Shown here: piece after piece, positions 1 through 10,827 of the stretch
Position numbering within the stretch: position 1 is the stretch's first letter
Layout of the letters: each line of letters starts with the position of its first letter
Assembly (NCBI GenBank): GCA_964016985.1
Contig: OZ024833.1
Span: 59,285,463-59,349,462 of the forward strand
Direction of reading: 5' to 3'
Length of the DNA stretch: 64,000 bases
From: Anodontia alba
Taxonomy: Eukaryota > Mollusca > Bivalvia > Lucinida > Lucinidae
The notes under the pieces: model-generated
Told to the model about the DNA's origin: nothing
Database searches by the model: none
The model's input: only the letters and a program-made list of their open reading frames with translations
Position numbers and translations under genes: made by a program

Positions 1-61
1 ATGGGCCGATGACGGCCCGATGTAGATTTACGTAGAATGCTAGCTGGGTACAGGCTCCAGT

Positions 62-2880
62 ATGTTGTCATTGTCAGAGAAAAGGTAAAAAAAACAAGCA
101 ATGAAAAACCACTGCAATCAGTAAACCATGTTGATTGTCAGGTAAAACAGGCTCCAGTTTATTGTCATTGTCACAGAGATGTGAAAACAAGCAATGAAAG
201 ACCATTGTGATAAGTAAACCATTTTGATTGTCAGGTAAAACCTGACAGAATTTACCTGACAGAACCAGTTTATTGCCTTTGTAACAGAGATGTGAAAACA
301 AGCAATGAAAGACCACTGGGATCAGTAAACCACGTTGATTGTCTGGTAAAACTGGCTCCAGTTTATTGTCATTGTCACAGAGATGTTGATTGTCAGGTAA
401 AAACATGCACCAGTTTATTGTTATTGTCAGATAAAAGATGTGAAAACAAACAATGAAAGACCATTGTGATCAGTAAACCAAATTGATTGTCAGGTAAAAC
501 AGGAACCAGTTTATTGTCATTGTCAGATAAAAGATGTGAAAACAAACAATGAAAGACCACTGGGATCTCAAAGTGTCTAGGGCATGATATTTCAGTGAGG
601 CAGCACTCTAAAAGTGAGCATGGAGCTCCCTGCCACATCCAGACACCATTGCAATATGACTGAAAGATTGTTGAAAGCGACGTTAAGCCCAAATCAAACA
701 AACAAACCACTGGGATCAGTAAACCATGTTGATTGTAAGGTAAAAACAGGCACCAGTTTATTGTCATTGTCAGATAAAAGATGTGAAAACAAGCAATAAA
801 AGACCACTGGGATCAGTAAACCATGTTTATTGTCAGGTAAAACAGGCTTCAGTTTATTGTCATTGATAAAAGATGTGAAAACAAGCAAAGACCACTGAGG
901 TCAGTAAAGCATGTTGGTTGTCAGGTAAAATAGGAACCAGTTTATTGTCAGTTTATTGTCATTGTCAGATAAAAAATGTGAAAACCAGCAATGAAAGACC
1001 ACTGGGATCAGTAAACCATGTTGATTGTCAGGTAAAACAGGCTTCAATTTATTGTCTTTGTCAGATAAAAGATGTGAAAACAAGCAATGAAAGACCATTA
1101 GGATTAGTAAACCATGTTGATCATCAGGTGAAACAGGCACCAATTGATATTGTCAGATAAAAGATGTGAAAACACGCAATGAAAGACAACTTATATCAGT
1201 AAACTATGTTGATTTTCTGATAAAATAGGCTCCAGGTTATTGTCATTGTCAGATAAAAGATGTGAAAACAAGTAATGAAAGACCACTGGGATCAGTAAAC
1301 CATATTTATCATCAGGTAAAAAAGGCACCAGTTTGTTGTCATTGTCAGATAAAAGATGTGTAAACAAGCAATGAAAGACCACTGGGATCAGCAAACCATG
1401 TTGATTGTCAGGTAAACAGGCTTCAGTTTATTGCCATTGTCCGATAAAAGATGTGAAAGCAAACAATGAAAGACCATTGTGATCAGTAAACCATATTTAT
1501 TGTCAGGTAAAACAGGCACCAGTTTGTTGTCATTGTCAGATAAAAGATGTGAAAACATGCAATGAAAGACCACTGGGATCAGTAAACCATGTTCATTGTC
1601 AGGTAAAACAGGCTTTAGTTTATTGTCATTGTCAGATAAAAGATGTGAAAACATGCAATGAAAGACCTTTGTGATCAGTAAAGCATGTTTATTGTCAGAT
1701 AAAACAGGTACCAGTTTATTGTCATTGTCAGATAAAAGACGTGAAAACACACAATGAAAGACCACTGGGATTAGTAGACTGATATTCATTGTCAGGTAAA
1801 ACAGGCTTCAGTTTATTGTCAGTGTCGGAAAAAAGCTGTGAAGACAAGCAATTAAAAACCACTGAAGTCTGCAAACCATTTTGATTGTAAAGCAGGCTCC
1901 AGTTTATTGTCCTTGTTTGATAAAATCTATGGAAACAAGCAATGAAAAACCACTTAAGTCAGCAAACCTTTTTGATTGTAAAACAGTCTCCAGTTTATTG
2001 TCAGTGTTGGATAAAAGCTGTGAAAACAAGCAATAGAAGACCACTGGAATCAGTAAACTATGTCGTTTGTCAGTTAAAATGCCCTCATGTTTATTGTTGG
2101 TATGGAATAAAAGCTGTCAAAGCAAGCAATAAAAGACCACTCAGATCAGCAAACCATGTTGATTGTCATTTAAAATAGGCTCCGACTTATTTTCATTGTG
2201 AGATAAAATCAGTAAAAGCAACTAATAAGACCACTGGAATCAATAAATCATGTTGATTGTCAGGTAAACATGCTCCAGTTTATTGACAGTGTCAGAGAAA
2301 AACAAGGAAAACAAGCAAGAAAAGTCCACCAGAATGAGCAAACCATGCCAGTTATCAGTTAAAACTGGCTCCAGTATATTGCCATTGTGGGATCAAATCA
2401 GTAAAAACAACTAACAAGACTACTGGAAACGACAGACCATACCAGTTGTCAGTTTATTGTCAGTGTTGGATAAAAGCTGTGAAAATGAGCAATTAAAGAT
2501 CACTGGGATCAACAAACCATGTCAGTTGTCTGGTAAATCAGGCTTCAGTTTATTGTCTGTGTGGGATAAAAGCTGTGAAAATGAGCAATAAAAGACCACT
2601 GGGTTCAACAAACCATGTCAGTTGTCTGGAAAAAGAGACTACTTTATTGTCAATGTGAGATAAAAGCAGTGAAAAGGAGCAGTGAAAGACCATTAGGATA
2701 AACAACCATGTCAGTTTGGTAAAACAGGCTCCAGTTTATTGTTAGTGTTGGATAAAAGTTAGAAAAATAAGCAATAAAAGACCACTGGCATCAACAAACC
2801 ATGTCAATTGTCTGGTAAAACAGGATCCAGTTTATTGTCAGTGTGGGATAAAAGATGTGAAAACAAGCAATAAAAGACTA
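62..2880. repeat. Tandem array TR1, 93-97 bp unit
   Basis: About 29 diverged head-to-tail copies. Each unit has landmarks in this order: GTAAACCATGTTGATTGTCA, GGTAAAACAGGC, CCAGTTTATTGTCATTGTC, AGATAAAAGATGTGAAAAC, AGCAATGAAAGACCACTGG. Units 120-1800 are more uniform; those after about 1850 drift (GTGTTGGATAAAAGCTGTG variants), so the right side looks older. One SINE fragment interrupts the array at 568-705. Short open frames on both strands here read repeated peptides only because the unit is repeated, and they do not persist between copies. No function is visible. Confidence 0.93.
568..705 (+). mobile_element. SINE-K fragment inserted in TR1
   Basis: A 138-bp non-array segment ends in GCGACGTTAAGCCC followed by (AAAC)n, the usual 3' end of a family of bivalve SINEs. 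It is flanked by ACCACTGGGATC at 556-567 and again at 706-717, read as a 12-bp target-site duplication. No tRNA-like box A or box B is present, so the copy is 5'-truncated. The array resumes in phase after the duplication. Confidence 0.75.
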
Positions 2881-2921
2881 CTGCATGACAGTTGTCATGT
2901 AAGGGAAGTTCTCTTTATGTG

Positions 2922-2956
2922 ATCAAGTGGCATATACTTCTTATATGCCACTTGAT
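2922..2956. repeat. Short perfect hairpin
   Basis: ATCAAGTGGCATATA and its exact reverse complement flank a 5-nt loop, just past the end of TR1. It is too short to assign to a family. The following 290 bases (2957-3245) hold nothing I recognise. Confidence 0.7.
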
Positions 2957-3245
2957 GTGATTAATTTCACATTGAAGTAAAGGGTCATGTTGTTGGTTCC
3001 AGAGAATAATGTCATTTAAAGCCCATTGTCAGATAGCACAGGTTCCATTGTGCTTGTGCATACAAATAGATGAATGAAGCACGTGCTGTCAGTTGCAATG
3101 TGCTGAAAATGAATGAGATGGAATTTTTTATATAGGCCATTGCAAATGAAAAAGTGCCTTTGAACATGTGCAAAATGGGCAGATTCAGATCATCCTGTGC
3201 ATGCACAGAGTATCACCATGACTTTTGCTCTCCTATTATACAATC

Positions 3246-3385
3246 TGAAGTATCCAATGATTCGGTTAGCTGACAGGAAATGCCCTGATCAGACTGCGCG
3301 TATGCGCAGGCTGATCTGGGCCTTTGCTGTCTGCTTTTGCCCGAAGACGCATTTTCGCATAGTGCGGCTCATATATCATCCTACC
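3246..3385. mobile_element. MITE-G copy 1
   Basis: Hairpin core with arms CTGATCAGACTGCGC and GCGCAGGCTGATCTGG around a short centre, followed by GCCTTTGCTGTCTGCTTTTG and CCCGAAGACGCATTTTCGC. The same block recurs near 15440, 24425 and 43770. Its core resembles the CCCAGATCAG hairpin of MITE-A and MITE-F. Ends are not sharply defined. Confidence 0.6.
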
Positions 3386-3597
3386 TGGTCCTGATGAAGA
3401 CGTATAGATTTTGATTTATCAGTAAATGCTTATAGCAACTGCTTGAGACTGGGGTGTTTTATAATTGTTAGCAGTAAATTAGGTTGAACCTCTCAAAAAT
3501 TAATGTGTTTTCCATGTAAATTGTTTATATTTAGACTCTAATGATGATAACAAACCTCCATTGTGCAGAAGAAATTTGGCTGAGAAATATATTTGCA

Positions 3598-3778
3598 ATC
3601 CTTAGCACCCTCTGCACAAAATTAGCAGATTGCAAATTGATGATATTTTTTTTTAATGATTTTTGCAAAAACAAATATGGTTTTGACATTTTGTGCAGAT
3701 AATCTCCTTAGGAGACAATTTGTATGAAAGATCATGAAATGCCTAGCTCTGTTTTCTGCCAAAAGTGAGAAAAATATT
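3598..3778. mobile_element. MITE-D variant
   Basis: Diverged copy: AGCAGATTGCAAATTGATGATATTTTT on the left, a central CTCCTTAGGAG palindrome, and CAAAAGTGAGAAAAATATT on the right. It abuts the TTAA of the split MITE-A at 3779. Confidence 0.55.
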
Positions 3779-3852
3779 TTAACCCTGGCCCTGCTGAATC
3801 CAGATGTGCCGTGCCTTTGCAAAGAAGCCATCTAATCTGGATCTGAATTATT

Positions 3853-5716
3853 AGCTCACCTGAAGCTTTGCTCCAGGTCAGCTTATGCAATGGCATTTTG
3901 TCCGTCGTCCGTCCGTCAGTCATCTGTGGTCCGTCCGTCCATCCTTCATTAGCTTTTCACATTTTCGACATCTTCAGAACCATCAGTTGGATTGAGCTGA
4001 AACTTTGTAGAAGACATTGTGGCAACATAGAGATTCAGAATTGCTAAAATCGTTCCGTTCCGATATCCAAGATGGCCGCCAACTTGAAATTCTTCAAGCA
4101 ACATCTCCTCCCAAACCCCAAGTCTGACTGAGCTGAAACTTGATGGGCAGCATCACAGTGACACAGAGATTCAAAATTGCTAAAATCGTTCCGATATCCA
4201 AGATGGTCGCCAGGGCGGCCATCTTGAAATTCTTCAAATGACATCTCCTCCTAAACCCTAAGTCCAATTGAGCTGAAATTTGATGGGAGGCATCACAGTG
4301 ACACAGAGATTCAAAATTGCTAAAATCGTTCCGATATCCAAGATGGCCGAGCGGCCATCTTGAAATTCTTCAAACGACATCTCCTCCTAAACCCTAAGTC
4401 TGATTGAGCTGAAATTTGATGGGAGGCATCACAGTCACACAGAAATTCAAAATTGCTAAAATCGTTCAGTTCCGAATCCAAGATGGCCGCCAGGGCGGCC
4501 GTTTTGAAATTCTTCAAACGACATCTCCTCCTAAACCCTAAGTCTGATTGAGTTGAAATGATGGGAGGCATCACAGTGACACAGAGATTCAAAATTGCTA
4601 AAATCATTCCGTTTCGATATCCAAGATGGCCGCCCTTCACACGACATCTCCTCCTAAACCCTAAGTCTGATTGAACTGAAACTTGATGGGAGGCGTCACA
4701 GTGACACAGAGATTCAAAATTGCTAAAATCGTTCCATTCCGATATCCAAAATGGCCACCACAGCGGACATCTTGAAATTCTTCAAACAACATCTCCTCCC
4801 AAACCCTAAATCCGATTGAGCTGAAATTTGATGGGAGGCATCACAGTGACACAGAGATTCAAAATTGCTAAAAATCGTTCCATTCATATATCCAAGATGG
4901 CCACCTGGGCGGCCATCTTGAAATTCTTCAAACGACATCTCCTCCTAAACCTTGTCCGATTGAGCTGAAACTTGATGGGAGGCGTGACAGTGACACTGCT
5001 AAAATCATTCCATTCTGATATCCAAGATGGCCGCCACCACAGCCTTCTTGAAATTCTTCAAACGACATCTCCCAAACCCTAAGTCCGATTGAGCTGAAAG
5101 TTGATGGGTGGCATTACAGTGACACAGAGATTCAAAATTGCTAAAATCGTTCCATTCCAATATTAAAGATGGCCACCAGGGTGGCCATCTTGAAATTCTT
5201 CAAACGACATCTCCTCCTAACCCCAAGTCCCATTGAGCTGAAACTTGATGGGAGGCATCACAGTGACACAGAGATTCAAAATTGCTAAAATCGTTCCATT
5301 CTGATAACCAGGGGCAGCCATCTTGAAATTCTTCAAACAACATCTCCTCCTAAACCCTGATTGAGCTGAAACTTGATGGGAGGCATCGCAGTGACACAGA
5401 AATTCAAAATTGTTAAAATCGTTTCATTCTGATATCCAAGATGGCCACCGCAGTGGCCATCTTGAAATTCTTCAAACGTCAGGTTAAACTGAAACTTGAT
5501 GGGAGGCATCAGGGTGAAATGGAGATTCAGAATTGCTGAATCATTCAGTTCCAGTATCAAAGATGATGGCCATGGTGGCAATCTTGAAACTCTTCAAACA
5601 ACATCAGATTCTGAATTGCTAAAGGCAGTCTGATCTGATAGCCAAGATGGCACAATCTAATATATCATGATCAGCCTAATCCAGGTGAGTGATTTCTAGC
5701 CCACTTGGGCCTCTAG
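3853..5716 (+). mobile_element. Helentron-like element HN1
   Basis: The 5' end is AGCTCACCTG after a T. A GTCCGTCGTCCGTCCG tract lies at about 3900-3955. The inside is a tandem array (TR2). The 3' end has the subterminal inverted repeat CAGGTGAG, the hairpin GCCCACTTGGGC, then CTCTAG before TTT. Subterminal inverted repeats, a single 3' hairpin, a CTNG-like terminus, insertion between T residues and no target duplication match the described layout of Helentrons and their HINE derivatives. No coding sequence remains. Confidence 0.72.
4020..5650 (+). repeat. Tandem array TR2, about 140 bp unit, inside HN1
   Basis: About 12 units. Each carries AGATGGCCGCC, usually paired with GGCGGCCATCTTGAAATTC to form a palindrome, then CATCTCCTCCTAAACCC, TGATTGAGCTGAAA, TTGATGGGAGGCATCACAGTG and ATTCAAAATTGCTAAAATCG. 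Observed spacings are 131, 140 and 140 bp between the first units. Some units have lost the second palindrome half. Confidence 0.9.
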
Positions 5717-6012
5717 TTTGACATTAAGTTAGGGAATTTGTATCAACAAGCTGGATCAAGCAATCTGATTGGCTGAAAATTAGAAGTGGGTGTGGCATCT
5801 TAATTTATTTAGCATGGCAAGGGTTAAAATGCCGTCTGTTGCTATTTAACTCCAGCAGGTTTATATCTAATACAATCAATACTTTTTATACCGACACTCG
5901 ATACAACAACAAAATTTGTTATAATGACAATTTGACTGTCACGAAACCTTCCCTTAAGAGGTAACAATTAGTCACAAACTATGCAAGAATATTGTATTTA
6001 ATACTTTAAAGA

Positions 6013-6105
6013 AACTTATGTTTTTGATATTTGTTAGAATTGCCTCGCTGAGGTGCTTCTAACAAATATCCAAAACATATGTTCTATGAGGAAAAAGAAC
6101 GAAAC
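6013..6105. mobile_element. MITE-C copy 1, shortened
   Basis: Palindrome centred on GCCTCGCTGAGG with arms GATATTTGTTAGAA and TTCTAACAAATATC and flanks CTTATGTTTTTG and CAAAACATATG. It lacks the usual GGGTACTC motif in the arms. Confidence 0.55.
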
Positions 6106-7380
6106 AAGACCTTTCTTACATATCAATAGGCTCATTTAGTATTCTGTACAACACAAATTCATTTTAATGGCAACATCTTTGGAAACAAATGCTGTTATTG
6201 TCACCAGGGTTCACTGTACAATTAAGGGGAATGGATACACTTTAAGGGGAGGCAACTCTATCATATTGATTTTGCCTCCCTTCTGAAAATGGGTCTGGTC
6301 TAAAAGGAAAGAATTTGCTCCCTTTTTAGAAGATGCTTGGTGCACAGGTAAGCAAACAGGCAGTTACAAGTTGTCCCCTTTTAAAAATGATGGAAATATT
6401 ACCAGCTGTGTCAAGTCCCTTAAATGTATTTTATTTGTATACTTTTATGAAGCAAGGGCCGGAGTACTTATGCCATTATTTGTATACTTTTATGAAGCAA
6501 GGGCTGGAGTACTTATGCCATACCCCATGTGTAAGCCTATGCCTTGCAATGGTATAGGCATAAGTTTGTTGACTCCGTGTTCAGCCTGTGCAGTGATTCA
6601 GCTAGACCAAAATCAGTACTGGACATTTTGTCCAAATAGCAGCTGGTTCTTCCAGACATTCTGAAATTTTCTTGGACAAATTATAAAAACTAGAAAACCG
6701 CTTTACTGTGGACTCAACAGTAGGAGGGGGGCTGGCATCGTTATCGCCATTTCCCTTGCAGAATTCTGTTTGGTCACTACTGGATTTCAGCATGAAAAAT
6801 GTCAACTTTTGTTGCTTTCTAGGGGGCATGTTTTTGTGCGATGTTATGTCCAACCCTTTACAAAATCAGGAATGTAATATATTTATAACTCAAAGAGGAT
6901 TCGGCCTTATCTAGGTTTTGGCCAAACAAATTAGACTGGTTCACTTGGTTTGCAGACACGTAACTAATGGGCATTACCTAACATCACAAATAAAAATCAA
7001 TAATGTTTGATAAGCAGTCCAGTACATCTTAGATTGACCAATCATCGGTCATTTTACAAGATAAAAATCGGCATCGAAAATAAACTGTAAACAACAGTAG
7101 AAATCCATATGTTACAAACCAAAAATGGCAATCGGACAATGTGTCCAACCATGTCAGGAAAGTTTCGGACATCTGGAAATTTCGGCGGACTATGGCCGAT
7201 GGCCGATGTCAAACTGAATCCCTGTGCATTTAGTTCATTTCCTCACTACAGAAGGCTTGACTAATAGAAGGCTTCATCTCTTATATTTGTACCTCTATTG
7301 CATCTTGTGGAGAGCAGCCAAAGTCCACCATTAATGTTTGACTCTGACCTAGTTTTCCTGCTTTGCTGATATTGTTGATT
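6106..7380. other. Unassigned DNA
   Basis: No gene or full repeat recognised. It contains a two-copy 46-bp duplication (6432-6524), a small palindrome CCTATGCC..GGTATAGG near 6534-6560, and GGGGAGGCAACTC-type text near 6245. Short frames here have no recognisable domains. Confidence 0.5.
6432..6524. repeat. 46-bp direct duplication
   Basis: Two adjacent copies of a unit starting TATTTGTATACTTTTATGAA and ending GAGTACTTATGCCAT, with a single visible difference (GGCCGG versus GGCTGG). A recent slippage duplication. Confidence 0.85.
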
Positions 7381-7530
7381 GTGTTGTTGACAATCTTAGC
7401 ATTTGCTATTGCTACAGATGTTCTTTATGAAAGGTCCTAGACTGATCCAGTGCTAATTTCCATGGACTGCTCATCAATGTAACCAAGTATTAGCTTTCAC
7501 AAAAAGCTTGGTCCACAGTTCACAGTTATT
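7380..7530. repeat. Dispersed repeat K, copy 1
   Basis: Contains GACAATCTTAGCATTTGC, TTCCATGGACTGCTCA and AAGTATTAGCTTTCACAAAA, the same order as the block repeated at 39490-39950. The tail motif alone also appears near 10360. Confidence 0.6.
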
Positions 7531-7539
7531 TAATGTTAT

Positions 7540-8890
7540 GTTCATCCTGTATGTTTAGGATGGTTTCTATGTGTTATAAGAGCTGGGGATTTAGTACTTT
7601 GATTACAACTGCAGCCAGGAGAGAACTACTGAATCTCACATGATTGAAAGTTCACCTTGACCTACTTCTTATGCTTCACCTTTACCCACAGTTTACACTT
7701 TACCTTGACCTACCTTTTATGCTTCACCTTGACCTACTTTTTATGCTTCACCTTGACCTATTTTCATGCTTCTCCTTGTCCTTCTTTTTGTGCTTGAATG
7801 ACTATGAGGTTTGTGTTCACCCTTTGTGTTAGTTAGGTCAGTTTCTCAGTACTTATAAGAGCTAGAGACTTGGTACTTGGATTGTGACTGTATCCAGAAC
7901 TGAACAGCTGAAGCTCACCATTGTAATTTCATCTTGAGCTACTTTTCACATTTCACCATGAAATACTTTTTATGCTTTAATGGCTTTGTAAATTTTATGT
8001 TCACCCTGTGTATAAAGGTCATTTCCTCTGTACTATAAGTACTAGGGATTTGGTACTTGAATCACAAATGCATCCAGGAGAGAGCAACCGAAACTTGCCA
8101 TTTTATTTGACCATGACCTGCTTTTCATGCTTTACTTTGGCCTACATTTCATGCTTCAGTGACTATGTGAATTTTATGTTCACTGTGTGTTTGGTCTGTT
8201 TATCAGTAATAAAGCTAGGGACTTGGTACTTTGATCACAGTTGCATCCAGTAGAGAGTTACTAAAATTCACCTTCCTTATTTGACCTTGACCTGCTTTTC
8301 ATGCTTCAGTGACTGAATTTTATGTTCACCATGTGTGTTTGGTCAGTTTCTCAGTACTAAAAGAGCTCGGGATTTGTTACTTGGATCACAAGTGCATCAG
8401 GGGGAAAGCTACTAAAATTCACCATCATTATTTGACTTTGATCTGCTTTTCATGTTTCAATGACAATGAATTTTATTTTTACCATGCGTGTTATTAGGTC
8501 AGTTTCTCGGTACAATAAGAACTAGGGATTTGGTATTTGGATCACAATTGCATCAGGGGGAAAGCAACTAAAACTTACCGTCATTATTTGACCTTGATCT
8601 AAATTTCATGCTTCATTGATCTTGTGAATTTTAGGTTCACTATGTGTGTTAGGTCAGTTTCTCAGTACTGTAAGAGCTAGGGACTTGGAACTTGGATCAC
8701 AGTTGTATCCAGGGGAGAGTAACTAAAACTCACCATCAATTTTTTCACCTTGTCCTACTTTTTATGCTCCAGCTTGACCTGCTTTCCATGCTTCACATTG
8801 ACCTAATGTTCATGCTGCACCTTGACCATCTTTTCATGTTTCAGTAGCTTCATGAATTTTATATTCACTTTGTGTGTTATGTCAAAGCCA
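7540..8890. repeat. Tandem array TR4, 148-181 bp unit
   Basis: About 7 units of GTCAGTTTCTCAGTAC, AAGAGCTAGGGACTTGG, GGATCACA(A/G)TTGCATCCAG, TTTGACCTTGACC, CATGCTTCA and GAATTTTATGTTCACC. Starts of successive units at about 7837, 8018, 8194, 8342, 8498 and 8653. Within the first unit (7655-7790) a shorter sub-repeat CACCTTGACCTACTTTTTATG occurs several times, so this array has two nested periods. TGACCT half-sites recur throughout. Confidence 0.85.
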
Positions 8891-8929
8891 GTTTCGGTCT
8901 ATGAGCATGGTACTTTCATTAACACAGTA

Positions 8930-9110
8930 CTAGGTGTAAATTCTGTAGATGACAAATTACTAATTTTTCCAAGAAAATAAGACTTGACATTTCATGTAAA
9001 TTGTCTCTAATTTGCATGAAAATATCAAATGCTCTTTTCTGAGAAAAGTAAGAAAACTATATCAATATGTCCTCTGCTGAAAATTTTACTCAGAGTGCTA
9101 AGCATTGAGG
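8930..9110. mobile_element. MITE-D copy
   Basis: Shows GATGACAAATTACTAATTTTTCC, GACATTTCATGTAAATTGTC, a short centre, and the returning arm with CTCTGCTGAAAATTTTACTC. The arms are diverged and TTAA ends are not clear. Confidence 0.65.
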
Positions 9111-9251
9111 AGAGCAGCTGAAATTAAGGTGAAACAATGAAAGCATCATTGTTGAAAGACAAACAACAAAACAAAGAGGTCTTTCAACACACTGATGATT
9201 TTTTTGCTTTTAGCCTTCAGAATGTTGAATTTGTTTGTAAGCAGACAACAG

Positions 9252-9468
9252 TTTAACACTCTGCATTCCAGGTAAAAATTTCTGCTGACATCATTTTGAA
9301 ATATTTTTTCTTACTTTTTACCAGAAAATAGGTTTTCTCATTTCATACAAATGGTCTCTTAATGAGACATTTTTATGAAATGTCAAAGCCTATTTGCTGG
9401 GGAAAATAAGAAAAATATTGTCAATTCATTGTCTGCTGAATTAGCCTAGAGAGTGGTAAAACACTTAA
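9252..9468. mobile_element. MITE-D copy, TTAA to TTAA
   Basis: Begins TTAACACTCTGCATTCCAGG and ends GAGAGTGGTAAAACACTTAA. The core palindrome has GGTCTCTTAATGAGAC at its tip. Both ends preserve TTAA. Confidence 0.75.
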
Positions 9469-9545
9469 AACAGAATTTCCAGGAAAATTGGGCTTCATAG
9501 CCAGCAATAGTATATGTTAAGCCAAAAATTTGTGATCAATGTTAT

Positions 9546-9650
9546 TTTTGAATGAAATATCAGAGCCCATTTGGAGATAGTTTGAATGAAATATCAGAGC
9601 CCATTTAGAGATAGTTTGAATGAAATATCAGAGCCCATTTTCTGGTGTTG
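9546..9650. repeat. 34-bp minisatellite, 3 copies
   Basis: Three tandem copies of TTTGAATGAAATATCAGAGC plus CCATTT(G/A)GAGATAG, with almost no divergence. Confidence 0.85.
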
Positions 9651-9732
9651 GGGGAGGATGGGGAGTATGATTATAGGAAAGTAACATACAAGTCATCTGT
9701 TTGCCTTAGGCATGTTAAAGGTTATTGCTTAT

Positions 9733-9945
9733 TAACCTTTACCACCTTCTGGGCTAATTCAGCAGACGGCAAATTGATGATGTTTTTCTTATGTTTCTCA
9801 GAAAACAGGTTTTGACATTGCATACAAATTGTCTCTGATGGAGACAATTTACATGAAATGTCAAACCCTGTTTTCTAGAAAAAAAAAATAAGAAAAATAT
9901 TTCAGAATGTTGTCTGCTGAAAATTTTACCCAGAGTTCTTAGGCA
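9733..9945. mobile_element. MITE-D copy
   Basis: Begins TTAACCTTTACCACCTTCTG, passes CAGCAGACGGCAAATTGATG, and has a core tip GTCTCTGATGGAGAC. It ends with TCTGCTGAAAATTTTACCC and a decayed right terminus (TCTTAGGC). Confidence 0.75.
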
Positions 9946-9957
9946 AAAAAAAGAAAT

Positions 9958-10190
9958 AGTTGTTTTTCCGCTAACATGCTGAAAAAAAATTTGGTCGGTA
10001 GGTAGGAGAAACTTTTTATTTTTCTATTTTTTCTGCAGAAAAGATCAGGATCAAGCCTGTAATTTTATGAAAATACAGATATTTTGTTGAGGGTTGGTGC
10101 CTTACTTTTTTTATTTTGCATTTTTACTGATAAAAAAATCGGTGTGTTTAAAACAGGGTCGGTCGGGTTAGCGGAAACACAGCAATTTTT
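9958..10190. mobile_element. MITE-S
   Basis: Inverted ends TGTTTTTCCGCTAAC and GTTAGCGGAAACACA enclose about 200 bp containing TTGGTCGGTAGG on the left and GGGTCGGTCGGG on the right. One copy in the window. No TTAA or TA duplication is obvious. Confidence 0.6.
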
Positions 10191-10422
10191 TTTTTAGCCT
10201 TAGTGTTAAACTGTTCATGTATAATATTGAATATTTTTGTCTATAAGAATGACAGTTATTCCATTTGATTAATCACTTCCATTTACTGGGATTCCAAGAG
10301 CATTTTACCCAGTTTTCATAATTGTTCATTGTTGACCAATATGATTTTCAGATACAAGTATTAGCTTTCATAAAACGTTTGTTCTGTGACTCCAGATAAG
10401 ATTTGTTTTCTCATTAAACGAG

Positions 10423-10482
10423 GGGGGGGGGAGGGGATGGGGGGGGGTCAGGGTGTGTAGGGGTGGGGGGGGGGGGGGTGGA
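10423..10482 (+). repeat. G-rich tract
   Basis: About 60 bases almost entirely of G runs (8-15 G) broken by A, T or TC. It meets the run-and-loop pattern of a G-quadruplex-forming sequence on the + strand. The rest of the flanking DNA is AT-rich. Confidence 0.75.
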
Positions 10483-10827
10483 GAGTAATAAGAAAAGTAA
10501 CATTGATCACAAATTTTTGGCTTAACATATACTATTGCTGCCAGCCCGCAGCCCGCAGGCCATTGACTATTCTGCGGGCTGCGGGCTGCGAGTATTGTGG
10601 TATTGGAGTAGGCAGCAGGGGGGAGTAATAAGAAAAATAACATTGATTAGAAATTTTTGGCTTAACATATACTATTGCTGGCAACCCGTGGCCCGCAGCC
10701 CGCATGCCTGCAAAATAGCGATTCCAAACAAAAGTTTGGTAATTGTTCTAAATGTTCAAAAAGAAATAAATATAAATGAGGCCTTAAGAAGTTTTAACAT
10801 ACCTGTTAGATTGTCTATCATTTTATT

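Larger units (their letters stand above)
3779..5827 (-). mobile_element. MITE-A copy 1, split by HN1
   Basis: The left part (3779-3852) begins TTAACCCTGGCCCTGCTGAA and reads into the core hairpin (TCTAATCTGGATCTG). The right part (5717-5827) resumes with GACATTAAGTTAGGGAATTT and ends GCATGGCAAGGGTTAA. Together they rebuild a near-complete MITE-A; the 1.86 kb between them is HN1. This shows HN1 is younger than this MITE. Confidence 0.8.
9504..10690. repeat. Three copies of a 40-nt motif flanking a GC-rich palindrome
   Basis: AGCAATAGTATATGTTAAGC with CCAAAAATTTGTGATCAATG lies at about 9504-9544; its reverse complement occurs at about 10500-10541 and again at 10632-10679. Between the last two is a GC-rich palindrome (GCCCGCAGCCCGCAG and CTGCGGGCTGCGGGC, 10545-10588), unlike the AT-rich surroundings. 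The arrangement may be the two ends of one degraded element plus a duplicated end. Family unknown. Confidence 0.6.

Noticed and set aside
74..1789. Several overlapping minus-strand frames with repeated LPDNQHGLLIPVVFHCLFSH-like peptide
   Set aside because: They are translations of the 93-97 bp tandem array TR1. Frame and stops change from unit to unit as spacing varies, there is no start or signal context, and unit length is often not a multiple of three.
3197..3394. 65-codon + strand frame
   Set aside because: Lies across MITE-G; the same block elsewhere has stops in all frames.
3900..3955. GTCCGTCC tract as a standalone microsatellite
   Set aside because: Similar tracts occur near the 5' end of several HINEs, so they were treated as part of those elements.
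10368..10643. Minus-strand frame with a proline-rich run
   Set aside because: The PPPPPP run is the complement of the G-rich tract at 10423-10482.
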